Source: Microvirga thermotolerans
GTDB taxonomy: Bacteria > Pseudomonadota > Alphaproteobacteria > Rhizobiales > Beijerinckiaceae
DNA: 64,000 nucleotides
Reading direction: 5' to 3'
Assembly: GCF_009363855.1 (NCBI RefSeq)
Contig: NZ_CP045423.1
Coordinates: 310,001 to 374,000 of the forward strand
Positions 49,236-56,877 of this stretch are shown piece after piece; within the stretch, counting starts at the first letter, position 1; each line of letters begins with the position of its first letter. The notes beneath the pieces were generated by a model. That model was not told the origin of the DNA. It did not search any database and saw only the letters and a list, made by a program, of their open reading frames with translations. The translations under genes were made by a program, and so were the position numbers.

Positions 49236-50147
49236 TCAGTCGCCCGCGGCGAGCGGGCGCAGCGGCCGGGTGAGGCCGAGCCTCCACTTGAGGTTCACCC
49301 CCGCGCTGCCCAGGAGGATGAGCGCGATCCCGGTCCATTGCGCGAGGGAGAGCTCGCGCCCGTAAGCGAGATAATCGACCAGGATCGCGACCGCCGGATA
49401 GACGAAGGACAGGACCGCCACCCGCGCCGTCGGCAGCTTCTGGATCGCGGAATAGAGCAGGATGTACATCAGGCAGGTATGCCCGAGCCCCAGGACGACG
49501 AGATAGCCCCATTGCCGGGGCTGCGCCGGCAGGGCCGAAAAGTCCGCGAAGGGGGCGAGCATCGCCGTGCCGAGCACGGCCTGGACGAGGGCGATCAGGT
49601 GCGGCGGGACCTCCTGCAGCCGCTTGGCGACGATGGAGGTCACCGCGTAGAGGGCCGCCGCGCCGAGCGCGAGGCCGAGCCCGGCGAGATAGCCGCCCGT
49701 CAGGGAGAAGCCGGACAGGTCGAGCCGCACCACCATGAGCAGCCCGGCGAAGGCGATGGCGATGAAGCCCCACGCGTCTCCCGTGGGACGCTCGCCGAAC
49801 AGGACGATCCCGAGAAGGATCAGGAAGAAGGGCTGCATGTTGTAGACGGCGGTGGCGATGGAGATCGACGTCAGCCCGTAGGCGGAGAACAGCAGCACCC
49901 AGTTCAGCACGATGGCCACCCCGCCCACCAGGGCGAGGCCGAAGGTGCGGCGCGTGAACCGCCAGGGCACGAGAAGGCCGCGCCATCCGCAATAGGCGAG
50001 AAGGCCCAGCGCGCCGAAGAGGCAGCGGAAGAACACCACGTTCCAGATCGATTGGCCGGATTCGACCACGAAATAGCCGATGGTGCCCGACATCGCCATG
50101 GCCCCCGTCATCTCGATCCATCCGCCGCGTCGCGCCTGCCGTTCCAT
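49236..50147 (-). CDS. EamA-family (DMT superfamily) membrane transporter
   Basis: A 303-residue transporter with ten predicted helices in two EamA repeats (about residues 15-140 and 160-290). Segments such as SISIATAVYNMQPFFLILLG and VAVLSFVYPAVAILVDYLAYG are typical. Members export amino acids or metabolites. It is divergent from an Lrp-type regulator with a 93-bp gap, an arrangement usual for amino-acid exporters. Confidence 0.9.
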   Translation of the reverse strand: MERQARRGGWIEMTGAMAMSGTIGYFVVESGQSIWNVVFFRCLFGALGLLAYCGWRGLLVPWRFTRRTFGLALVGGVAIVLNWVLLFSAYGLTSISIATAVYNMQPFFLILLGIVLFGERPTGDAWGFIAIAFAGLLMVVRLDLSGFSLTGGYLAGLGLALGAAALYAVTSIVAKRLQEVPPHLIALVQAVLGTAMLAPFADFSALPAQPRQWGYLVVLGLGHTCLMYILLYSAIQKLPTARVAVLSFVYPAVAILVDYLAYGRELSLAQWTGIALILLGSAGVNLKWRLGLTRPLRPLAAGD

Positions 50148-50240
50148 CGGAGCCTCCCTTCAATGGCTGCACTTTACGGAGCGAGAAGGGCGGCGTATCG
50201 TGGAATTGTTAGGCGAAACCCGAAAGGAGCCTCGAAATCC

Positions 50241-50723
50241 ATGGCACAACTCGTTCGGAAGCTGCGAAACGAAGGCCATGCCCTTGACGGCATCGACCGG
50301 AGGCTGATCGAGGCTCTCGCCGCCAACGCCCGCCAGTCCCTGGCCGATCTCGGCCGCGCGGTCGGGCTGTCGGCGCCGAGCGTCGCCGAGCGGCTGCGCC
50401 GCCTGGAGGACTCCGGCCTGGTGAACGGCTACACCCTGGACCTCGACCCTCGTGCCCTGGGCTACGGGCTGACGGCCATCGTGCGCATCAAGCCCCTGCC
50501 GGGTCAGCTCCACATGGTCGAGAAGCTCCTGACGGAAAGCCCGGAGGTCGTCGAGTGCGACAAGGTCACGGGGGAGGATTGCTACATCGCCCGCTTCGTC
50601 CTGCGCAGCATCGACGAGCTCGATCCGGTCCTCGACAGGATCGCCCAGCGGGCGCAGACCAGCACCTCCATCGTCAAGAGCTCGCCGGTCCGGCGCAGGC
50701 TGCCGCCCCTGCCCGCCGACTGA
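50241..50723 (+). CDS. Lrp/AsnC-family transcriptional regulator
   Basis: A 160-residue regulator. The helix-turn-helix covers residues 14-70 (LDGIDRRLIEALAANARQSL; GRAVGLSAPSVAERLRRLED). The RAM/AsnC ligand domain follows with YGLTAIVRIKPLPG and VTGEDCYIARFVLRS. AAAGGAG lies before the ATG. It probably controls the divergent EamA gene in response to an amino acid; no operator could be assigned with confidence in the 93-bp gap. Confidence 0.92.
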   Translation: MAQLVRKLRNEGHALDGIDRRLIEALAANARQSLADLGRAVGLSAPSVAERLRRLEDSGLVNGYTLDLDPRALGYGLTAIVRIKPLPGQLHMVEKLLTESPEVVECDKVTGEDCYIARFVLRSIDELDPVLDRIAQRAQTSTSIVKSSPVRRRLPPLPAD

Positions 50724-50810
50724 CGGCGGGTTCCGCCCCCGCGCCCGGACGCCCGCGGTCGGGGAGGGGACGGCGCAGGCCAAGGGGTCGCAGGCGAAGC
50801 CCTTGAACAA

Positions 50811-50835
50811 GGCATCGTTAGTATATAACGATGCC
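50811..50835. promoter_or_regulatory. Perfect 10-bp-arm palindrome in the promoter of the second RTX gene
   Basis: GGCATCGTTA and its exact complement flank GTATA. A possible promoter (TTGAAC at 50803-50808, TATAAC at 50824-50829, 15-bp gap) overlaps it. The site is 32 bp before the RTX start. It has the form of an operator for a dimeric regulator. A similar site was not seen before the first RTX gene. Confidence 0.65.
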
Positions 50836-50866
50836 GGTACCTGATTGCTTTGCACCGGAGTTTTCC

Positions 50867-52597
50867 ATGACCGATACCGTTATTTCCGCCGATCGCACGG
50901 TGAGCGGAGCCAACGCCTTCGAATTTGCGGCGGATCTCGACACCCTGACGGTGAACCCGGGGATCCACGTCTCGGCCACCGGCGCCGCGGGGAACGGGAT
51001 CCATTCCACGAAAGTCGGGAATATCGTGACGGTCGCCGAGCGGGCCGAGGTCACGAGCCAGAGCGAGGCCGGCATCCTGCTCTCGGGCGTCACGGCCACC
51101 GGGATCGGCGCGCACAGCCTTTACGTGCGGGCGAACGCCCTGGTTGCCGGCGCGTCCGTGGGCGCGCAGCTTTCCGGCAGTTACGTCACGCTCGACAATT
51201 CGGGCGAGATCAGGGGACGGCTGGGGGCCCTGGTTGGGAGCATGAACGGCCATGACAACGTGGTCCTTCAGAAGGGAACCATCGTCGGGACCTTCGGGGA
51301 CGGACTTTTCGTTTCCGGAGGCGGGCTGATCGACAACACGGGGGTGATCCGGGGCGCGGGTTCGGGGCTGACCGTGGGCGGCAATGCCCGCATCGTCACG
51401 GTCAACAACTCCGGGCAGATCGTCGGCACGACCGGTGTCGGGATCGACATCTCGGCCACAGGCGCGGCCACAATCAACAACAGCGGCCGGATCGAGGGCG
51501 GCATCAGCTTCAACGGACCCGGGGTCAGCCTCTATGACGGCCGGACCGGCGTGGTGACGGGCGAGGTCTATCTCGGCGACGGCGACGACCGGGCCTATGG
51601 CGGCGCCGGGACGGAGATCTTCAAGGGCGCCGGCGGCAACGACACCATCGACGGCGGCGGCGGCAACGACATCGCCCGCTTCAACGACTCGCGCGCGAAC
51701 TACACGATTGCCACGAACGCGGACGGAAGCGTCACGATCGCCCACAATCTCCCGAATTCGGACGGTGCGGATCTCTTGAAGAACGTGCGCTTTGCGCAGT
51801 TCGCCGACCAGACGGTGACGCTCCGCAACAGCGCGCCGGCGAACCTCGCGCTCTCCGCCACCGCCGTCGCCGAGGACCTCCCGGCGGCGTCCATCGTCGC
51901 CAGCCTCTCCGCCCGCGACGCGGACGGCGACGCGATCACCTACAGCCTCGTCGCCGACCCGTCCGGCCGCTTCCGCCTCGACGGCAACCATCTCGTGCTC
52001 ACCGGCGCCCTCGACTACGAGAGCCAGCGCCAGCACACCGTCACCGTCAAGGCGAAGGACGCCTATGGCGGCGAGAGCGTGCAGAGCTTCACCCTCGAGG
52101 TGATCGACACGGTCGAGACGACCCCTCAGAGCCTCACCGGCACCGCCGCGGCCGATGCGCTGACCGGCGAGGCGGGCGGCGACACCCTGCTTGGCCTTGC
52201 CGGCAACGACACCTTGCGCGGCCTTGCGGGAAACGACCGGCTTTCCGGCGGCCTGGGCCGGGACGTGCTCGCCGGCGGGGCGGGCAGGGACGTGTTCGTG
52301 TTCGACACCAAACCGGGCAAGACCAACCTCGACCGGATCACCGACTTCAACGTGGCCGAAGACACGATCCATCTGGCGAGGAAGGTCTTCAAGGGCATCG
52401 CCAAGAAGGGCGTGCTGGCGAAGGGCGCGTTCCATGCGGGCGCGAAGGCGCACGATGCGGACGACCGGGTGGTCTACGACAAGAAGACCGGCGCGCTCTT
52501 CTACGATGCCGACGGCACCGGCAGCGCGGCGGCGGTGCAGATCGCGACGCTGCAGAAGAACCTCAAGATGACCGAAAAGGACTTCTACCTCGTCTGA
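50867..52597 (+). CDS. RTX calcium-binding protein with cadherin-like domain (paralogue of 15695-17818)
   Basis: A 576-residue protein without a signal peptide. Residues 1-235 hold short repeats of the form NSGxI/NTGVI, likely a beta-helix. RTX nonapeptides occur at about 236-272 and 433-480 (GNDTLRGLAGNDRLSGG). A cadherin-like domain spans 321-416 (DADGDAITYSLV; LDYESQRQHTVTVKA). The C-terminal 86 residues match those of the first RTX protein (HLARKVF; VYDKKTGALFYDADGTG; IATLQKNLKMT). GGAG precedes the ATG at 7-8 nt. It lies in an accessory insert between trmD and rplS, and no transport genes are adjacent. Confidence 0.85.
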   Translation: MTDTVISADRTVSGANAFEFAADLDTLTVNPGIHVSATGAAGNGIHSTKVGNIVTVAERAEVTSQSEAGILLSGVTATGIGAHSLYVRANALVAGASVGAQLSGSYVTLDNSGEIRGRLGALVGSMNGHDNVVLQKGTIVGTFGDGLFVSGGGLIDNTGVIRGAGSGLTVGGNARIVTVNNSGQIVGTTGVGIDISATGAATINNSGRIEGGISFNGPGVSLYDGRTGVVTGEVYLGDGDDRAYGGAGTEIFKGAGGNDTIDGGGGNDIARFNDSRANYTIATNADGSVTIAHNLPNSDGADLLKNVRFAQFADQTVTLRNSAPANLALSATAVAEDLPAASIVASLSARDADGDAITYSLVADPSGRFRLDGNHLVLTGALDYESQRQHTVTVKAKDAYGGESVQSFTLEVIDTVETTPQSLTGTAAADALTGEAGGDTLLGLAGNDTLRGLAGNDRLSGGLGRDVLAGGAGRDVFVFDTKPGKTNLDRITDFNVAEDTIHLARKVFKGIAKKGVLAKGAFHAGAKAHDADDRVVYDKKTGALFYDADGTGSAAAVQIATLQKNLKMTEKDFYLV

Positions 52598-52821
52598 GTG
52601 CCGCGACACGCGGCATTCCCGTCGGCGCCTGCGGAGCCTTCCCTTCCGGAGACCTGCCGCCCGTGATACTCTGGGCGGCAGGCCACGGCCTGCGCGGGCC
52701 TTCGCCCGCTCGACAACAGGCCGGGATTCCTGTATAGGGCCCGCCTCAACTGAAAACAGGACGCCGAAATCCCACGGGCTCGGAGCTTTTCCGGGACCCC
52801 GTAACGGCAGGAGTTAGATCC

Positions 52822-53214
52822 ATGAACCTCATCCAGCAGCTCGAGCAGGAGCAGATCGCCAAGCTCGGCAAGACCATTCCGGACTTCCAGCCCGGCGACA
52901 CGGTCATCGTCAACGTCAAGGTGAAGGAAGGCGACCGCACCCGCGTGCAGGCCTACGAGGGCGTCTGCATCGCCCGCTCCGGCGGCGGCCTCAACGAGAA
53001 CTTCACCGTCCGCAAGATTTCCTACGGCGAGGGCGTCGAGCGCGTCTTCCCGGTCTACTCGCCGATGATCGACTCCATCAAGGTCGTGCGCCGCGGCGCC
53101 GTCCGCCGCGCGAAGCTCTACTACCTGCGCGACCGCCGCGGGAAGTCGGCCCGCATCGCCGAGCGCTCCGAGCGCCAGGACAAGGGCGAGGCCGCTCCGG
53201 CCGCCGCCGAGTAA
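52822..53214 (+). CDS. rplS: 50S ribosomal protein L19
   Basis: A 130-residue large-subunit protein lying at the subunit interface. The N-terminus [20 protein letters not shown] and the segments [20 protein letters not shown] and [17 protein letters not shown] are conserved. In many relatives it follows trmD directly; here 5.4 kb of other genes lie between, so it must have its own promoter (a TATAGG box with TCGACA 17 bp upstream, near 52711-52738, is one candidate). A clear terminator follows. Confidence 0.97.
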   Translation: MNLIQQLEQEQIAKLGKTIPDFQPGDTVIVNVKVKEGDRTRVQAYEGVCIARSGGGLNENFTVRKISYGEGVERVFPVYSPMIDSIKVVRRGAVRRAKLYYLRDRRGKSARIAERSERQDKGEAAPAAAE

Positions 53215-53238
53215 GGCGACCGCAGGACTTCCTCCAGA

Positions 53239-53266
53239 AGCGCGGCTCCACGGCCGCGCTTTTTTG
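53239..53266 (+). terminator. Rho-independent terminator of rplS
   Basis: An 8-bp stem AGCGCGGC with its complement and a 6-nt loop is followed by six Ts. It lies 24 bp past the rplS stop and separates it from leuC. Confidence 0.92.
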
Positions 53267-53435
53267 TTGCCGGGCTCCCGTCTTCCGCCGCGCGCCAAAA
53301 ATTTTGTTGCGCCGTGCGGCCTGCCCGCTATGCATTGATTTCAAGCCCATGCGCTCCCGGGACGCCTTTTCGTCCCGCCGGAGACCGGCTAAACACCCGA
53401 TCATAATCCATCGACGTACCCTGGACCCGAGAACC

Positions 53436-54842
53436 ATGGCCGAGCCCCGCACCCTCTACGACAAGATCTTCGACGACCATGTCGTCGACCGGCAGGACGA
53501 CGGGACGTGCCTTCTCTACATCGACCGCCACCTCGTCCACGAGGTGACGAGCCCGCAGGCCTTCGAGGGCCTGCGCATGGCGGGCCGCAAGGTGCGCCAG
53601 CCCGGCAAGACCCTGGCGGTGGTGGACCACAACGTGCCGACGACCGACCGCTCCAAGGGCATCGACGATCCCGAATCCGCCATGCAGGTCGAGACCCTGG
53701 CCCAGAACGCGCGGGAGTTCGGCGTCGAGTACTACGACGAGCGCGACAGCCGCCAGGGCATCGTGCACGTGGTGGGCCCGGAGCAGGGCTTCACCCTGCC
53801 CGGCATGACCATCGTCTGCGGCGACAGCCACACCTCGACCCACGGCGCCTTCGGCGCGCTCGCCCACGGCATCGGCACCTCGGAGGTCGAGCACGTCCTC
53901 GCCACCCAGACGCTGATCCAGAAGAAGGCCAAGAACATGCGCGTGACCGTGGACGGGCAGCTGCCCCCCGGCGTCACGGCGAAGGACATCATCCTCGCCA
54001 TCATCGGCGAGATCGGCACCGCCGGCGGCACCGGCCACGTGATCGAGTACGCGGGCGAGGCCATCCGCTCCCTCTCCATGGAGGGCCGGATGACCGTGTG
54101 CAACATGTCCATCGAGGGCGGCGCCCGCGCCGGCATGGTCGCACCCGACGAGAAGACCTACGCCTACCTGAAGGACCGTCCCAAGGCGCCGAAGGGCGAG
54201 GCCTGGGACGCGGCCCTGCGCTACTGGGACACCCTGCGCTCGGACGAGGGCGCGTTCTTCGACGCGGAGATCCACCTCGACGCGGCCAACCTGCCGCCCA
54301 TCGTGACCTGGGGCACGAGCCCCGAGGACGTGGTCTCGATCACCGGCGCCGTGCCGAACCCGGACGAGATCCAGGACGAGAACAAGCGCCTCTCCAAGTG
54401 GCGGGCCCTCGAATACATGGGCCTCAAGCCGGGGCAGAAGATCACCGACATCGCCCTGGACCGGGTCTTCATCGGCTCCTGCACCAACGGCCGCATCGAG
54501 GACCTGCGGGCGGTGGCGAAGATCGTCGAGGGCAGGAAGGTGCACGAGGCGGTCAACGCCATGATCGTGCCCGGCTCGGGCATCGTGAAGATGCAGGCGG
54601 AGGCGGAAGGGCTCGACCGGATCTTCAAGGCCGCCGGCTTCGAATGGCGCGAGCCCGGCTGCTCCATGTGCCTCGCCATGAACGCGGACCGCCTCGCCCC
54701 GCACGAGCGCTGCGCCTCCACCTCGAACCGCAACTTCGAGGGCCGCCAGGGCTTCAAGGGCCGCACCCACCTCGTCTCCCCCGCCATGGCGGCGGCGGCG
54801 GCGATCGCGGGGCGGTTCGTGGACATCCGCACCTGGGCCTGA
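53436..54842 (+). CDS. leuC: 3-Isopropylmalate dehydratase large subunit
   Basis: A 468-residue aconitase-family subunit that binds a 4Fe-4S cluster through Cys in GSCTNGR and two in [29 protein letters not shown] and [11 protein letters not shown] are conserved. With LeuD it isomerises 2-isopropylmalate in leucine synthesis. Its partner leuD is 8.2 kb downstream on the same strand with ten genes between. The start [12 protein letters not shown] is a standard N-terminus. The 221-bp leader has a GGGACG hairpin (53358-53374) but no T-run. Confidence 0.97.
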   Translation: MAEPRTLYDKIFDDHVVDRQDDGTCLLYIDRHLVHEVTSPQAFEGLRMAGRKVRQPGKTLAVVDHNVPTTDRSKGIDDPESAMQVETLAQNAREFGVEYYDERDSRQGIVHVVGPEQGFTLPGMTIVCGDSHTSTHGAFGALAHGIGTSEVEHVLATQTLIQKKAKNMRVTVDGQLPPGVTAKDIILAIIGEIGTAGGTGHVIEYAGEAIRSLSMEGRMTVCNMSIEGGARAGMVAPDEKTYAYLKDRPKAPKGEAWDAALRYWDTLRSDEGAFFDAEIHLDAANLPPIVTWGTSPEDVVSITGAVPNPDEIQDENKRLSKWRALEYMGLKPGQKITDIALDRVFIGSCTNGRIEDLRAVAKIVEGRKVHEAVNAMIVPGSGIVKMQAEAEGLDRIFKAAGFEWREPGCSMCLAMNADRLAPHERCASTSNRNFEGRQGFKGRTHLVSPAMAAAAAIAGRFVDIRTWA

Positions 54843-54860
54843 CCGCCTTCGCACGGACGG

Positions 54861-54895
54861 AAAAAAGGCGGCGCCCGTAGGGACGCCGCCTTTTT
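54861..54895. terminator. Bidirectional terminator between leuC and the small exported protein gene
   Basis: Six As, a 7-bp stem GGCGGCG with its complement around a 10-nt loop, then five Ts. It can end transcripts from both convergent genes. Confidence 0.88.
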
Positions 54896-54916
54896 GCTGC
54901 GACGATGCCGGAACGG

Positions 54917-55219
54917 TCAGTCCACGTAGACCCGCCGGCCGCCCACGACCTCGCGGCACACCTCCGCCGGACGGCGGACGACCACGCCGCTCGGGCGGAC
55001 ATGCTCGCGGATCACCGTGCGGCAGACGGTGCGCGACCGGACCGGGCGCTCCACCACGCGCCGCTCGATGACGCGCTCGCGATAGGCGGGACGGTAGTCC
55101 TCGCGCTCGACGCTCACGCCGCCGGGGCCGATGCGCAGGTTCATGTCCTGGGCCGAGGCGACGCCCGGGCCGAGGACGGCCAGCCCGGCCGCAGCCAGGA
55201 TTCCGAGAAAGTAACGCAT
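54917..55219 (-). CDS. Small exported basic protein of unknown function
   Basis: A 100-residue protein. A signal peptide (residues 1-23, ending ASAQ) precedes an Arg-rich chain with repeated ERxVxERPV and VxRxxVCRTVIREH segments and two cysteines. No domain is recognised; similar Arg/Val-rich exported proteins are frequent in Hyphomicrobiales. It is convergent with leuC behind a shared terminator and divergent from the next three-gene run. Confidence 0.72.
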   Translation of the reverse strand: MRYFLGILAAAGLAVLGPGVASAQDMNLRIGPGGVSVEREDYRPAYRERVIERRVVERPVRSRTVCRTVIREHVRPSGVVVRRPAEVCREVVGGRRVYVD

Positions 55220-55331
55220 GAGAACCTCATCTCTGCTAAACGGTATTCGGGACGGTCAACGTCAGGCTCACCGACGCGTTCCCTTGCGCAACTGCGCGCG
55301 GGCCCGTCGGGAGCGGCTTCAGGAGGGTGTC

Positions 55332-55589
55332 ATGGCAGACAGGAAGGACGATCCCCGCGAGATCCTCGACCGGGTCGCCCGCGATTCGGAAACCCTCGGC
55401 TCCTCCTCCCTCGGCCGCGCGACCCGTCGCATGGCCGACCATTTCGGCGCCCGCGACGCCGTCGGTGCGGCGGAGGGCGGCGGCACCGACCCCATCGAGC
55501 TGTGGGGGCGCCGCATCGGCCGCGCCTTGTCCCTCGTCGGCGTGATCGTCCTCGCCTATTGGCTCGCCGTGCAGCTGCGCCTCCTGTGA
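55332..55589 (+). CDS. Small single-helix membrane protein
   Basis: An 85-residue protein preceded by a near-ideal AGGAGGG ribosome site. Residues 1-60 are polar and one helix lies at about 65-83 (LSLVGVIVLAYWLAVQLRL). No family is recognised; it may be an envelope accessory protein. Its stop overlaps or abuts the metallopeptidase gene that follows, so the two are probably cotranslated. Confidence 0.75.
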   Translation: MADRKDDPREILDRVARDSETLGSSSLGRATRRMADHFGARDAVGAAEGGGTDPIELWGRRIGRALSLVGVIVLAYWLAVQLRLL

Positions 55590-55597
55590 ACGCCTCG

Positions 55598-56008
55598 ATG
55601 ACGAACCCCCTCGCTTCCCTCCAGGCGCCGAGCATCGCCGATCTCGAGATCCTCGCGCAGGAGGCCTTCGCGCGCCTGCCGCGGGAGTTCCGCCGGCTCT
55701 GCGACGGGGTGGTGATCCGGGTCGAGGACTTTCCCGACGACGAGACCCTGCAGGAGATGGGCTGCGAGAGCCCCTTCGACCTGCTCGGCCTGTTCCGCGG
55801 CGTCGGGCTCGCGCAGGCGGGCGCCGTCATGGAGACGGGCCAGTTCCCCAACATGGTCTGGCTCTACCGCCGCCCGATCCTCGACTACTGGGCCGAGCAC
55901 GAGGAGAGCCTGGGCGATCTCGTCACCCACGTGCTGGTGCACGAGATCGGGCACCATTTCGGCCTCTCGGACGAAGACATGGAGGCCATCGAGGCGGCCG
56001 CCGGATGA
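55598..56008 (+). CDS. Zincin-like metallopeptidase family protein
   Basis: A 136-residue protein with a zinc site HEIGHHFGLSDEDM (HExxHxxxxxD, near residues 116-129). The length and the segment GLFRGVGLAQAG fit the small DUF1025/zincin-like family common in alphaproteobacteria and actinobacteria; no substrate is known. ATG at 55598 is used; a GTG at 55586 that overlaps the previous stop is equally possible. The stop overlaps the next ATG. Confidence 0.85.
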   Translation: MTNPLASLQAPSIADLEILAQEAFARLPREFRRLCDGVVIRVEDFPDDETLQEMGCESPFDLLGLFRGVGLAQAGAVMETGQFPNMVWLYRRPILDYWAEHEESLGDLVTHVLVHEIGHHFGLSDEDMEAIEAAAG

Positions 56009-56877
56009 GCGGGTTGCCCTCCTGGAAACCGCGCATGGATGCCGACGACGTGTCTCTGGCGCAGGCTGCCGCCTGCCTGAACGGGATTGCCGCCTACCTC
56101 GCCCTCGACGACCTCGCCGGGAGCGATCCCGCCGCCATGCCCGTGGATTGCGTGATCCTCGCCGGAAACAGCGTGCTGGCGACGGCCGAGGGCGCCTTCC
56201 GGGCGGCGGGGGGCAGGGCCCGCCCGCTCCTCGTCCTTTCCGGCGGGATCGGCCATTCCACCGAGCTCCTGTGGCAGGCCGTCGCCGCGCACGACACCTA
56301 TCGCGCGGTCCCCGCCCACGGGCGGCCGGAGGCTGCGATCCTCGCCGACATCGCCCGGACGTTCTGGGGCATCGACCCGTCCCGCATCCTCGTCGAGGAC
56401 GCCTCCGCCCATTGCGGCGAGAACGCCGCCTTCTCGCGCCAGATCCTGGAGCGGTCGGGCCACGTGCCGCGTTCCGTCCTCCTGGTGCAGGATCCGACCA
56501 TGCAGAGGCGCACGGACGCCACCTTCCGCCATGTCTGGCGGGACATGGCCGGCGTAGCGTTCCTCAACTGGCCGACCTTCGTGCCAAGGGTGATGCCGGC
56601 CGGGAACGTTCTCGTCTTCGCCGACCCCGGCATCGCCGGGCTCTGGCCGATGGACCGGTTCGTCACCCTCGTCATGGGCGAAATCCCCCGGCTGCGGAAC
56701 GACGCCGGGGGCTACGGCCCGAACGGGCGGGGCTTCATCGCGCCCGTCGAGATTCCCGCCCGGATCGAGGCCGCCTATGCGGCCCTGAAGGAGGGCTTCG
56801 GGCGCGATTTCGGCGCCCGCGCCGTCCCGCAGGGCCGCCCTGCTCCGGAGCGGGGTGTCGGCGCCGTCAGGCGGTGA
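56005..56877 (+). CDS. YdcF/SanA-like (DUF218) protein
   Basis: A 290-residue protein. The DUF218 pattern is visible: DCVILAGNSVLATAEGAF, LLVLSGGIGHSTELLW, ILVEDASAHCGENAAFSRQIL and VLLVQDPTMQRRTDATF. E. coli YdcF binds AdoMet, and other members act in envelope metabolism; no specific role can be given. It overlaps the metallopeptidase gene by 4 nt and the convergent debranching-enzyme gene by 11 nt. Confidence 0.88.
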   Translation: MSGLPSWKPRMDADDVSLAQAAACLNGIAAYLALDDLAGSDPAAMPVDCVILAGNSVLATAEGAFRAAGGRARPLLVLSGGIGHSTELLWQAVAAHDTYRAVPAHGRPEAAILADIARTFWGIDPSRILVEDASAHCGENAAFSRQILERSGHVPRSVLLVQDPTMQRRTDATFRHVWRDMAGVAFLNWPTFVPRVMPAGNVLVFADPGIAGLWPMDRFVTLVMGEIPRLRNDAGGYGPNGRGFIAPVEIPARIEAAYAALKEGFGRDFGARAVPQGRPAPERGVGAVRR

